Source: Methanomassiliicoccales archaeon RumEn M1
Lineage (GTDB): Archaea; Thermoplasmatota; Thermoplasmata; Methanomassiliicoccales; Methanomassiliicoccaceae
DNA: 50,295 nt
Assembly (NCBI GenBank): GCA_001421185.1
Contig: LJKK01000030.1
Coordinates: forward strand, 1 to 50,295
Reading direction: 5' to 3'
This document shows positions 44,021 through 50,295 of the stretch, in pieces. The position numbers and the translations under genes are program-made. Position 1 is the first letter of the stretch, and the number at the start of each line of letters is the position of its first letter. The notes below the pieces were generated by a model that saw only the letters and a program-made list of their open reading frames with translations, did not search any database and was not told the DNA's origin.

Positions 44021-44455
44021 ATGCCATCGTCGCGCCGACTGGAGGACATCACCCGCGACCGGGCCGAGCAGACCGCCAAGGAATGCGGGAGGCATTTTGA
44101 CCGCATCACCGTCAAGAGCGAGGTGACCGAGGACCTGGGCCTGGTGACGGTGCTGCAGGACGGCTACATCGTGAGCAAGGAGTTCGTGGAGACCGACGGA
44201 TCGCTAGGCCGACCGCACCGCATGTCCGAGTACGCCAGGATTCTTCTCGGCAAGGCCCGCCTGGTAGTGGCGGTGCCGGAGGCGCGGGCGGTGGACGTTT
44301 GGCTTAAGATGCGGGAGCTCAACAGGTTCTGGCTGTTCTACTATCAGCTGTACTACTATGACGACGAGGGTCGCCTCCACCTCCTCGACCGGGCGGAATG
44401 GCGGCGCCTGAGGGGTCTGCCGCCAGAACGCACATGGTGCCCGGAGGTGGCCTGA
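44021..44455 (+). CDS. Unknown 144-residue protein coupled to a peroxiredoxin
   Basis: The soluble protein has an N-terminal helix (RRLEDITRDRAEQTAKECGRHF), a strand GLVTVLQDGYIVSKEFV and a helix RMSEYARILLGKARLVVAVP. A tyrosine-rich region NRFWLFYYQLYYYDDEG follows, then a C-terminal helix. No family recognised. It overlaps the peroxiredoxin gene start by a TGATG, so they are translationally coupled. It is leaderless from TATA 43990-43999. Confidence 0.75.
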   Translation: MPSSRRLEDITRDRAEQTAKECGRHFDRITVKSEVTEDLGLVTVLQDGYIVSKEFVETDGSLGRPHRMSEYARILLGKARLVVAVPEARAVDVWLKMRELNRFWLFYYQLYYYDDEGRLHLLDRAEWRRLRGLPPERTWCPEVA

Positions 44456-44925
44456 TGCCCACCCCTCAAGTGGGCGAGCGGGCGCCCGATTTCGTGCTGC
44501 CGGAGGCGTCCAACGAGATGGTGCGGCTGAGCGAGGAGGTCCGGCACGGCCCGGTCGTCATCGCCTTCTACCCGACCGACTGGGGAATGATCTGCACCAT
44601 GGAGATGAAGCGCTTCATGGAGATGCTCGATGAGCTCCATCGATTGGGCGTCAGGCTGCTGGCCATAAGCGTGAACACCGTCACCTCGCATCGCATGTGG
44701 AAGATGCACCTGGGAATAGAGTTCCCGCTGCTGAGCGACCCCGACGGCGACGTCGTCCGCACGTACGACCTCCTGCTGGGCGAGACCGAGCTCATGCGGG
44801 GGCGATCGACCAGGGCGGTGCTCATCGTCGACCGGGACATGATCGTCAGGTACCTATGGAAGCCTCCGCATCCCCACCTGCACCCCGATTACGATGGGAT
44901 ACTGCAGGCGCTGAAGGCCCTCTGA
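44455..44925 (+). CDS. 1-Cys peroxiredoxin (AhpC/TSA, BCP-like)
   Basis: The 156-residue protein starts MPTPQVGERAPDFVLPEASN, has the active-site region FYPTDWGMICTME with Cys47, and SDPDGDVVRTYDL and a RAVLIVDRDMIVRYLW strand. Cys47 is the only cysteine, so the resolving thiol must be external, such as a thioredoxin or a low-molecular-weight thiol. The usual TPVCT context is replaced by MICTM, and the Thr two residues before the Cys is changed to Met, which may alter activity. Coupled to the preceding gene. Confidence 0.88.
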   Translation: MPTPQVGERAPDFVLPEASNEMVRLSEEVRHGPVVIAFYPTDWGMICTMEMKRFMEMLDELHRLGVRLLAISVNTVTSHRMWKMHLGIEFPLLSDPDGDVVRTYDLLLGETELMRGRSTRAVLIVDRDMIVRYLWKPPHPHLHPDYDGILQALKAL

Positions 44926-44975
44926 ACCGGAGCGGGGAACCCTTTTTATCGTCCGAGACACGCTACATTCCCTCG

Positions 44976-45521
44976 ATGAACGCATCGCGAGAGGAGGAGG
45001 TCAAGCTGGACATGGGGCCGATCGAGGCCGTGATGTCCCTGCCCCCGGCGCCGGTCTTTCTGCTGGCGGTCGGGAAGGACGAGCCCAACATAGCGACCAT
45101 AGGCATGTTCAACGTGTTCTCGGTCGACCCGACCGTGGTGGGCATCGGCATCAAGGCGTCGAGGCACAGCTACAAGCTGCTCGAGGAGACGGGGGACTTC
45201 ACGCTGAACGTACCGTCCAAGGGTATGGTGGAGGCGGTGGCCAGGTGCGGCTTCATGTCGGGCAGCCGCATGAACAAGTTCTCCGATGTCGGCCTCACGC
45301 CCGAACCGGGGAAGAGGGTGAGATCGCCGTCGGTGGCGGAGTGCCCGCTCAACATGGAGGTAAAGATCACCGAGGTCCAGGACCGCGGGGGGTGGGACCA
45401 CATCTGGATCATAGGGAACGTGGTCCACACCGATGTGGTCAAGGACTACGACCCCTCCGAGGTGCTGATCTACTGGAACGGGGAGTTCCGGACGCCCTCG
45501 CCGGTCCTGAAGCAGCTGTGA
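44976..45521 (+). CDS. Flavin reductase-like FMN-binding protein
   Basis: The 181-residue split-barrel flavoprotein has PAPVFLLAVGKDEPNIATIGMFNVFSVDPTVVGIGIKASRHSYKLLEETGDFTLNVP as its core region, with FSVDP as an FMN loop, and ends with a strand containing VLIYWNGEFR. Such proteins bind FMN and transfer electrons. Its physical place beside a peroxiredoxin suggests a redox role (inference). TATA CCTTTTTATCG (44940-44950) puts the ATG close to the transcript start. Confidence 0.87.
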   Translation: MNASREEEVKLDMGPIEAVMSLPPAPVFLLAVGKDEPNIATIGMFNVFSVDPTVVGIGIKASRHSYKLLEETGDFTLNVPSKGMVEAVARCGFMSGSRMNKFSDVGLTPEPGKRVRSPSVAECPLNMEVKITEVQDRGGWDHIWIIGNVVHTDVVKDYDPSEVLIYWNGEFRTPSPVLKQL

Positions 45522-45534
45522 GCCCCGCCGCGGC

Positions 45535-46029
45535 TCATCTCCTCCCCGAGAGCCAGGCCAGCCTCTTCGGCCTGATATCGTGGCGGTCGGCCATGTGGTC
45601 CCTCAGGTCGTCGGAGAGGTCCTCATCCGACGGAGCGGTGATGAGGGCATCGCACAACGGGCATTCGACCCTCAGCATTCCCCTGCCGGCCTCCGCCCGT
45701 GTCGGGGAGGGTACCTGACCTGCCCCCTCCCGGTGCAGCATGGCCTCCCGGCGGTCCTCCCCGCTCTGACGTGCCGGCACCGGGGGAGAGGCCCAAATCC
45801 TCATCTCTTCCAGCCATGACTCCCGGACGGGACCTTCCGCCTCCTTCAGCGACATGGTCTCCTTCGAATAGTCGCTCGGCGGCACGTGCAGCGCGCCCAC
45901 CCGGTGGGTGCCCACCAGCTCGGACATCTCGTGCACGGATGCCATATGCTCTCTCAGCCGGGCAGACAATCGTTCTCCCTCCTCGCCGCTCAACCGTTCC
46001 TTGCATATCGGGCACTTGATGGTGGTCAT
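45535..46029 (-). CDS. Two-finger zinc protein D of tandem array
   Basis: The 164-residue protein has two zinc modules of spacing C-x2-C-x18-H-x4-H: CPIC (6-9)...H28...H33 at the N-terminus and CPLC...DHMADRH near the C-terminus. Between them is an 80-residue low-complexity, charged linker. The helix in each module (ERLSARLREHMASVH, EDLSDDLRDHMADRH) is amphipathic. The spacing resembles that of DUF1059 small zinc proteins. It is last in the array and 9 nt after gene C. Confidence 0.82.
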   Translation of the reverse strand: MTTIKCPICKERLSGEEGERLSARLREHMASVHEMSELVGTHRVGALHVPPSDYSKETMSLKEAEGPVRESWLEEMRIWASPPVPARQSGEDRREAMLHREGAGQVPSPTRAEAGRGMLRVECPLCDALITAPSDEDLSDDLRDHMADRHDIRPKRLAWLSGRR

Positions 46030-46038
46030 GTGATCTAC

Positions 46039-46467
46039 CTATGATCGGCTACGCGCCGCCTGCTGTATGGCTGCCATCTCGCCTACCGAGTTGAGATGCT
46101 CGCGAAGGCCCGCGGTCAGCTCGTTCTCCTCCTTTCCTCCGACCCGGAAGCCGCAGAGCGGGCAGTCCACGAAGTCGATGTCCTCCACGCGGTCCATGCG
46201 CGGCGGGCCATCGACCCCGTACAGGTCACCGCCCCGGAGCGTGAGGCCCGAGCCATAGATGGCGGGGGCGTTCCTGACCGGCTCCTCTCCTCCCTCGATC
46301 TCCGCTTCCGAGGACAGTTCCCCCTCCCTGCCGCCCATCAGCATTCGGGGGTCCTGCAGCGTCATGGCGTGCTCCCGGACCAGATGCGTCGCCAGCGTCG
46401 AGGACAGTGCATCACCGTCCTCTCCCTCGAGGCGCCGATCGCAGGCCGGGCATCGCACGCTCACCAC
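46039..46467 (-). CDS. Two-finger zinc protein C of tandem array, second finger degenerate
   Basis: The 142-residue protein has CPAC (6-9)...H28...H33 as a complete first module. The second, CPLC...LREHLNSVGEM, has the first histidine, but glycine stands where the last histidine is expected, so the second site may be lost. A linker of about 65 residues separates them. It follows gene B by 4 nt. Confidence 0.8.
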   Translation of the reverse strand: MVSVRCPACDRRLEGEDGDALSSTLATHLVREHAMTLQDPRMLMGGREGELSSEAEIEGGEEPVRNAPAIYGSGLTLRGGDLYGVDGPPRMDRVEDIDFVDCPLCGFRVGGKEENELTAGLREHLNSVGEMAAIQQAARSRS

Positions 46468-46471
46468 TCTC

Positions 46472-46870
46472 TCACCTACCTCTTACCTTTTCCCTCGCCT
46501 TCTGCATGAAGCCTTCGCTGCCATGCGATTCGGTCATGTGCCTATCCAACCGGGCGGACAGCTCCTCGCAGTCGCAGCCCTCCAGCATCTCCATGCACGA
46601 GGGGCAGCGGACCTTCTCGGTGGTGGCATCCTTCCACGCGGTCCCCATCTGCTCGACCGGCTCGCGGATGTTCTCTCCCGAAACGGTGGCCTTTCCACCC
46701 GTCTTCAGGCCTCCGACCGGCTGGGCCTGGCCATAGGTCATGGGGGAGGTGCTCTCGATCCCTCGAGGCCTCTCCATCCCGTGCTCCTCACAGAAATGCT
46801 CCCTCACCGCGCTCGTGAGCTCCTCTTCGCTCGTACCTTCCAGCTTACATTCGCATACCGGACAGTCCAC
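46472..46870 (-). CDS. Two-finger zinc protein B of tandem array
   Basis: The 132-residue protein begins with a GTG at 46870 (residue 1 of the first module). Modules are CPVC (3-6)...H25...H30 and CPSC...DRHMTESH, both with 18 residues between cysteine and histidine. Each is followed by a short charged tail. Its own promoter is likely: TATA CTGATATACG-type region (rc of about 46909-46917) with a palindrome GGTGATCACC at 46879-46888 near the predicted start. Confidence 0.82.
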   Translation of the reverse strand: MDCPVCECKLEGTSEEELTSAVREHFCEEHGMERPRGIESTSPMTYGQAQPVGGLKTGGKATVSGENIREPVEQMGTAWKDATTEKVRCPSCMEMLEGCDCEELSARLDRHMTESHGSEGFMQKAREKVRGR

Positions 46871-46878
46871 CGTTTTCA

Positions 46879-46917
46879 GGTGATCACCGATACCGCTTGG
46901 CAGCGTCTGATATACGT
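46879..46917 (-). promoter_or_regulatory. Promoter of zinc-protein genes B-C-D with GGTGATCACC palindrome
   Basis: A TATA-like CGTATATCA (rc of about 46909-46917) predicts a start near 46887, inside a perfect 10-bp palindrome GGTGATCACC (46879-46888). The same GTGATCAC core is paired upstream of the surface-protein gene at 32159-32177. Confidence 0.5.
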
Positions 46918-46985
46918 AATCTATCGCATGCTACGGCGGTCAGGCCGGTTTAGCGCCGCCGATGTGGCGGGAGAGGCGAGTGGCT

Positions 46986-47543
46986 TCACCGGCTCCCCTT
47001 GAGACGCTCCAGGAGGCGGGTCATGTACGGCTCGTCCCGGTGCTCGGTGGTCATGTGCTCCCTGAGCCTCTCCGAGGTCTCGCCCTCCGTGCGACCGGTG
47101 ACCCGCTCCTGACATCCCGGGCATTGCACACCGTAAGCCTCCGCGAGCGAGTATTCCTCCGAGGACGATGAGGCGGTTCCGCGGGACGACATTTCGCGGC
47201 CCTCCATCCCTTCTCGGGCCTGCTTCCTGGGCTCCATGCTCTCCCTTCCTCCCCTGGAGCGCTTGGCGGGACCGGTCCTCCTGGACCCCTCCTGCATGGC
47301 CAGCTCGGACGCTGAAGGCGCCTCCCGAGGCTCGGGCCGGGTGCCTTCCCTCTCTATATCGGTGCCGTAGCCGGTTTGGCCGCCGGCGATGACCTTGCTC
47401 TCCCGCTCGGACGAGCTCACCATCCCGTGCTCCTCGCAGAAATGCACATGCACGCACCGGGACAGTTCCCGCTCGTCGCTTCCCTCGACCCGGCATCTGC
47501 ATACCGGACACTCCACCGATCGTATGGCCTCGTTCTCTCTCAC
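46986..47543 (-). CDS. Two-finger zinc protein A of tandem array, longest linker
   Basis: The 185-residue protein starts with a GTG at 47543 (GGTGAG precedes it by 3 nt), but the frame is open upstream and an ATG at 47610 is possible. Modules are CPVC (12-15)...H34...H39 and CPGC...REHMTTEH near residues 150-175. They are joined by a 100-residue serine/glycine/arginine-rich linker that looks disordered. The first module also has an extra cysteine inside the helix (SRCVHVHFC). First in the array. Confidence 0.8.
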   Translation of the reverse strand: MRENEAIRSVECPVCRCRVEGSDERELSRCVHVHFCEEHGMVSSSERESKVIAGGQTGYGTDIEREGTRPEPREAPSASELAMQEGSRRTGPAKRSRGGRESMEPRKQAREGMEGREMSSRGTASSSSEEYSLAEAYGVQCPGCQERVTGRTEGETSERLREHMTTEHRDEPYMTRLLERLKGSR

Positions 47544-47703
47544 GATCTCACCTTGGCCCGTCCTGCGAGGATGAAGCATAACAAACATTCGCGCGAAATC
47601 ATCGGACATGGCCGCCTCGCTCGAAGAATGGACGGAGGGTCGGCAATCCTTCGCCGGTGACCTTTTTATATCACTGACTTTGATAGTATGCGGGGGGGCA
47701 AGA

Positions 47704-48144
47704 ATGACCAAGGAGGCAATGGCCAGGAAGAAGGTGTGGAGATGCAACGTCTGCAACGATATCCATTACGGCATCAAAGGGCCGGACGTCTGCCCCACCT
47801 GTGGCGCCAGGAACGCGTTCGCCCTTATCGATTACCCCGAGGCCATGAAGGTCATCCTCGACCAGGGGGAGAGGCTCGATGAGGAGGACAAGCTTCTGGA
47901 CGTATGGGAGCGGTTCGCCAAGGACAAGCCCTTCAAGCTCAACCCCGACGAGGAGTTCGTTCGCCAACTGGCCAGGGGGGAGCTGGAGAACGAGAGGAAT
48001 CATGGGCTGAAGTACTGCCCATGCCGGATCACCACCGGGGATTTCGTGGACGATCTTGACCTCATATGCCCCTGCAACTTCTTCATCCAGCCCGTGTACA
48101 AGGAGACCGGCGAATGCTGGTGCGGACTGTTCGTGAAAAGGTGA
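47704..48144 (+). CDS. Rubredoxin domain fused to ferredoxin:thioredoxin reductase catalytic subunit
   Basis: The 146-residue protein has an N-terminal rubredoxin-like ribbon with C14-x2-C17 and C30-x2-C33 (WRCNVCND, DVCPTCGARNAF), and an FTR catalytic domain with CPC (105-107), CPC (122-124) and CWC (138-140). These cysteines hold a [4Fe-4S] cluster and the active disulfide that reduces thioredoxin using ferredoxin-type electrons. The extra rubredoxin is seen in methanogen enzymes of this type. The start may be ATG 47704 or ATG 47719, and TATA TTTTTATATC (47663-47672) precedes both. A CxxC protein follows 4 nt later. Confidence 0.9.
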   Translation: MTKEAMARKKVWRCNVCNDIHYGIKGPDVCPTCGARNAFALIDYPEAMKVILDQGERLDEEDKLLDVWERFAKDKPFKLNPDEEFVRQLARGELENERNHGLKYCPCRITTGDFVDDLDLICPCNFFIQPVYKETGECWCGLFVKR

Positions 48145-48148
48145 GAAA

Positions 48149-48436
48149 ATGGCAAACGACAGACTGATCTTCTTTTGGGGGCGTGAATGCCCCCACTGCG
48201 CCAAGCTACATCCGATCGTGACCGAGGCCTCATCGGAGCTGGAGACGCCGATCACCGAGCTGGAGGTCTGGCATTCCGAGGAGAACGCCAAGCTCATGCG
48301 CTCCTACGGGGACGTTATAAAGAAAGCCTGCGGGGGCTCCCTGGGGGTTCCGGCCCTCTATAACGAGAGGACGAAGAAGGCCCTGTGCGGGATGAGGGTC
48401 ACCAAGGAAGACATCCTCAAATGGGCCCGCGAATAA
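48149..48436 (+). CDS. Thioredoxin/glutaredoxin-like protein, probable FTR partner
   Basis: The 95-residue protein has the redox motif C14-P-H-C17 (GRECPHCAKLHP) after a short strand, and a GGSLGVPALYNERTKKALCG cis-proline region. The CPHC motif and small size suggest a thioredoxin/glutaredoxin-fold redoxin. Its coupling (4 nt) to the FTR gene suggests it is the protein reduced by it. The lplB gene overlaps its end by 16 nt. Confidence 0.88.
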   Translation: MANDRLIFFWGRECPHCAKLHPIVTEASSELETPITELEVWHSEENAKLMRSYGDVIKKACGGSLGVPALYNERTKKALCGMRVTKEDILKWARE

Positions 48437-48699
48437 GGAGGGCGGAGCGGAAGGTCCCGGGCGGCAAACTGGTCCAGATGACCGTCGACCATGACGGAGC
48501 GATCCGCCTCACGGGAGACTTCTTCCTGCATCCCGAGGACGAGCTGGCCGATCTGGAATCCTTCCTCTCCTCGCTTCCCCGAGCGGGGCGTGACGAGACC
48601 GTGACGCTCGTACGAGAGTATGTACAGAGCAGCGGCGTGACGATGATCGGCCTGCGGCCTGAAGATCTCGCTGACCTGCTGGCGGAGGTCCGCCCATGA
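48421..48699 (+). CDS. lplB: Lipoate-protein ligase accessory protein LplB
   Basis: The 92-residue protein has the LplB/C-terminal-domain pattern: ERKVPGGKLVQMTVDHDGAIRLTGDFFLHPEDELADLESFLSS. In Thermoplasma the ligase is split into LplA and LplB and both are needed for lipoyl-AMP formation. ATG 48421 lies inside the end of the redoxin gene. It overlaps the lplA start by ATGA (48696-48699). Confidence 0.9.
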   Translation: MGPRIRRAERKVPGGKLVQMTVDHDGAIRLTGDFFLHPEDELADLESFLSSLPRAGRDETVTLVREYVQSSGVTMIGLRPEDLADLLAEVRP

Positions 48700-49479
48700 G
48701 GTGGCGGCTGCTCCCCTTCACCAGCGAGCGGGGAGCGATGAACATGGCCATCGACGAGGCGGTGGCCGAGTCGGTGGGCCTCGGCCGGTCGCCGCCCACC
48801 GTTCGGTTCTACTCCTGGTCCCCCGGCGCGGTGAGCATCGGATGCTTCCAATCGACGGAGGAGGTGGACCTCGACGCCTGCACCCGCCTTGGCGTCGACC
48901 TCGTCCGCCGGCGGACCGGGGGCGGGGCGGGTGTATCACGACCCGAAGGGCGAGGTCACGTATAGCATCATCGCGCCCGAGCATCTGTTCGGACGGGACA
49001 TTCCGGCATCCTATCGGCAGGTGTGCGGCCACGTCATCGACGCCCTCGGGACCCTGGGCATACGGTCGACCTTTCGCCCGGTGAACGACATCGTGGTGGA
49101 CGGCAAGAAGATCTCAGGCTCGGCCCAGACCCGCCGCGGAGGGGTGCTCCTGCAGCATGGCACGCTGCTGCTGTCGCTCGATACGCAGAAGATGTTCTCC
49201 CTCCTCCGTCCATCGGCCGCCAAGCTGTCCGGCAGGAACCTGGGCGACATCCTCACGAGCGTCAGTTCGTTCACCGACGCGTCAAGGGACGAGGTGCTGG
49301 CCGCCCTGCGGGAAAGCTTCCTCTCGTCCCGGGAATGGGCCGAGGCGCCCCTGGAGCCAGAGGAGCTGAGCAGGGCGGAGGAGCTCGCCGCCCGCTATCG
49401 GGACGAAGGGTGGACGTTCAGCGCTAGGGCTCCATCAACGCCCGCGCGGGGTCCTCCAGCAGCTGGACGAGGTCGTTGA
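48696..49479 (+). CDS. lplA: Lipoate-protein ligase A, split by a 1-base insertion
   Basis: The N-terminal half has WRLLPFTSERGAMNMAIDEAV, VRFYSWSPGAVSIGCFQ and RRTGGGA. The second half in the next frame continues VYHDPKGEVTYSIIAPE, the lysine motif NDIVVDGKKISGSAQTRRGGVLLQHGTLL, and a C-terminal helical region. One extra G at 48929-48931 explains the split, since the expected junction is RRTGGGA-VYHD. The enzyme attaches lipoate to lysine of lipoyl domains. The end is uncertain: the last residues (49424-49479) overlap the E2 gene on the other strand, and a stop near 49426 would follow a second small indel. Confidence 0.85.
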
Positions 49480-50295
49480 GGAACCTCGCGGCCTCCGCCC
49501 CGTCGAGAACGCGATGGTCGAACGTCAGCGACAGGTACATGATCTTCCTGACGACGATCTCGCCCCCGCGCACCACCGGCTCGTCGCTGATGCGCCCGAT
49601 GCCCAGGATCGCCACCTCCGGGTGGTTGGCGATCGGCGTGGCGAAGGTGCCGCCGAACACGCCGTAGTTGGTGATGGTGAACGTCCCGCCCTTGAGGTCC
49701 GCTAGGTCTATGGAACGCGAGCGGGCCTGCTCCGACAGCTCCACCAGCTCCTTGGCGAGCGCATAGACATCCTTCTGGTCGGCCGCCTTGATCACGGGGA
49801 CCATCAGGCCCTCGTCGGTGGCCACCGCTATGCCGATGTTGTAGTACTTCTTCAGCAGGATCTCCTGCGTCTCCTCGTTCACCTCGGAGTTGAGGTAGGG
49901 GTGCTTCTTCAGCGCCGCCACCACCGCCTTGATGATGAACGGCAGGTAGGTCATCTTGACCCCCTTCTCCTTCAGGGAGCTCTCCTTCACCCGCTCCCTC
50001 AACGCCACCAGCTCGGTGACGTCGGCCGTCTCCATGGTCGTGACCTGGGCAGAAGCGGTCTGGGCCTCTATCATGTGCCTGGCCGTGACCTTTCGGATGC
50101 CCTTGAGCGGCACGCGGTCGACCCATCCATACAGGTCGAACTTGGGCTGCATGACGGGCCTGACCTCCTTGGCGGGCGCCTTGGGCGCTCCGAAGGAGCG
50201 GACGTCCTCTTCGGTGACCCTACCTTCGGGACCGGTGCCCTTGACCTCCGAGATGTCGATGCCCATCTCCCTCGCCAGCCGCCGCACGGCCGGGG
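49424..50295 (-). CDS. 2-oxoacid dehydrogenase E2 acyltransferase, N-terminus beyond window
   Basis: The visible 290 residues include the peripheral subunit-binding domain (PAVRRLAREMGIDISEVKGTGPEGRVTEEDV) and the catalytic acyltransferase domain with LSLTFDHRVLDGAEAARFL, the DHRxxDG active-site motif. The lipoyl domain is expected upstream, outside the window. It transfers acyl groups from lipoate to CoA in pyruvate, 2-oxoglutarate or branched-chain 2-oxoacid dehydrogenases. Such complexes are known in Thermoplasma. The LplA/LplB pair next door would lipoylate it. Confidence 0.95.
   Translation of the reverse strand, partial: PAVRRLAREMGIDISEVKGTGPEGRVTEEDVRSFGAPKAPAKEVRPVMQPKFDLYGWVDRVPLKGIRKVTARHMIEAQTASAQVTTMETADVTELVALRERVKESSLKEKGVKMTYLPFIIKAVVAALKKHPYLNSEVNEETQEILLKKYYNIGIAVATDEGLMVPVIKAADQKDVYALAKELVELSEQARSRSIDLADLKGGTFTITNYGVFGGTFATPIANHPEVAILGIGRISDEPVVRGGEIVVRKIMYLSLTFDHRVLDGAEAARFLNDLVQLLEDPARALMEP

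Noticed and set aside
48696-49479. Programmed frameshift in lplA and other split genes
   Set aside because: No slippery heptamer plus downstream structure is common to the sites, and the changes go both ways (gain and loss) in unrelated genes. Sequence error is simpler.

Overview
The window reads as high-GC archaeal chromosome. Promoters have a TATA box about 25-28 nt before the predicted transcript start. Several genes look leaderless (start codon about 27 nt after the TATA box), while others carry GGAGG or GAGGTG ribosome-binding sites. The tRNA-Ala has the G3:U70 pair. Several families fit Thermoplasmatota, possibly a Methanomassiliicoccales-like lineage: a bipartite lipoate ligase (LplA plus LplB, known from Thermoplasma), a rubredoxin-fused ferredoxin:thioredoxin reductase, a DUF6951-type protein, many small zinc-ribbon proteins and a stand-alone Lrp/AsnC effector domain. 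No methanogenesis gene is present, so the lineage is an inference.

Layout. 0-3.4 kb: partial Imm-5-like gene, SRPBCC protein, methyltransferase, flavodoxin, two-cluster ferredoxin and two tiny zinc proteins. 3.4-6.0 kb: PAS/GAF histidine kinase plus stand-alone receiver, behind a promoter with a 16-bp palindrome. 6.1-6.5 kb: tRNA-Ala(CGC) with an integrase remnant at its 3' end. 7-8.6 kb: amt-glnK. 9-17 kb: two DUF4331 proteins, an AIM24-type protein, a GT28 glycosyltransferase/methyltransferase/MFS-remnant group, a phosphoribosyltransferase and an RsuA/RluB pseudouridine synthase. 17.6-20.2 kb: a second kinase/receiver operon led by a small unknown ORF. 20.4-27.5 kb: flavin reductase, Lrp/AsnC domain, an anchored extracellular protein, a sodium/solute symporter with a 35-residue partner, hemerythrin, zinc protein and FkbM methyltransferase. 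27.6-40.8 kb: acyl-CoA ligase-like enzyme, DUF1028 protein, GNAT, a glycosylation-site-rich surface protein, thioesterase, cyclase-family hydrolase, ABC-F ATPase, formaldehyde-dehydrogenase-like enzyme and two tandem paralogues of unknown function.

40.8-50.3 kb is dense in thiol-redox and lipoyl genes: two peroxiredoxins, two thioredoxin-like proteins, a flavin reductase, rubredoxin-FTR next to a thioredoxin, LplB-LplA, and the 2-oxoacid dehydrogenase E2 acyltransferase that the ligase would be expected to serve. Inside it are four tandem genes encoding two-finger proteins built on one C-x2-C-x18-H-x4-H module, the most distinctive unexplained system here. HisD and a parvulin isomerase are also present.

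Caution on sequence quality: nine genes are each split by one single-base gain or loss, mostly in short homopolymers, with the conserved protein continuing exactly in the next frame. This points to consensus errors more than to nine real pseudogenes. Those genes are annotated as single genes over their full span.
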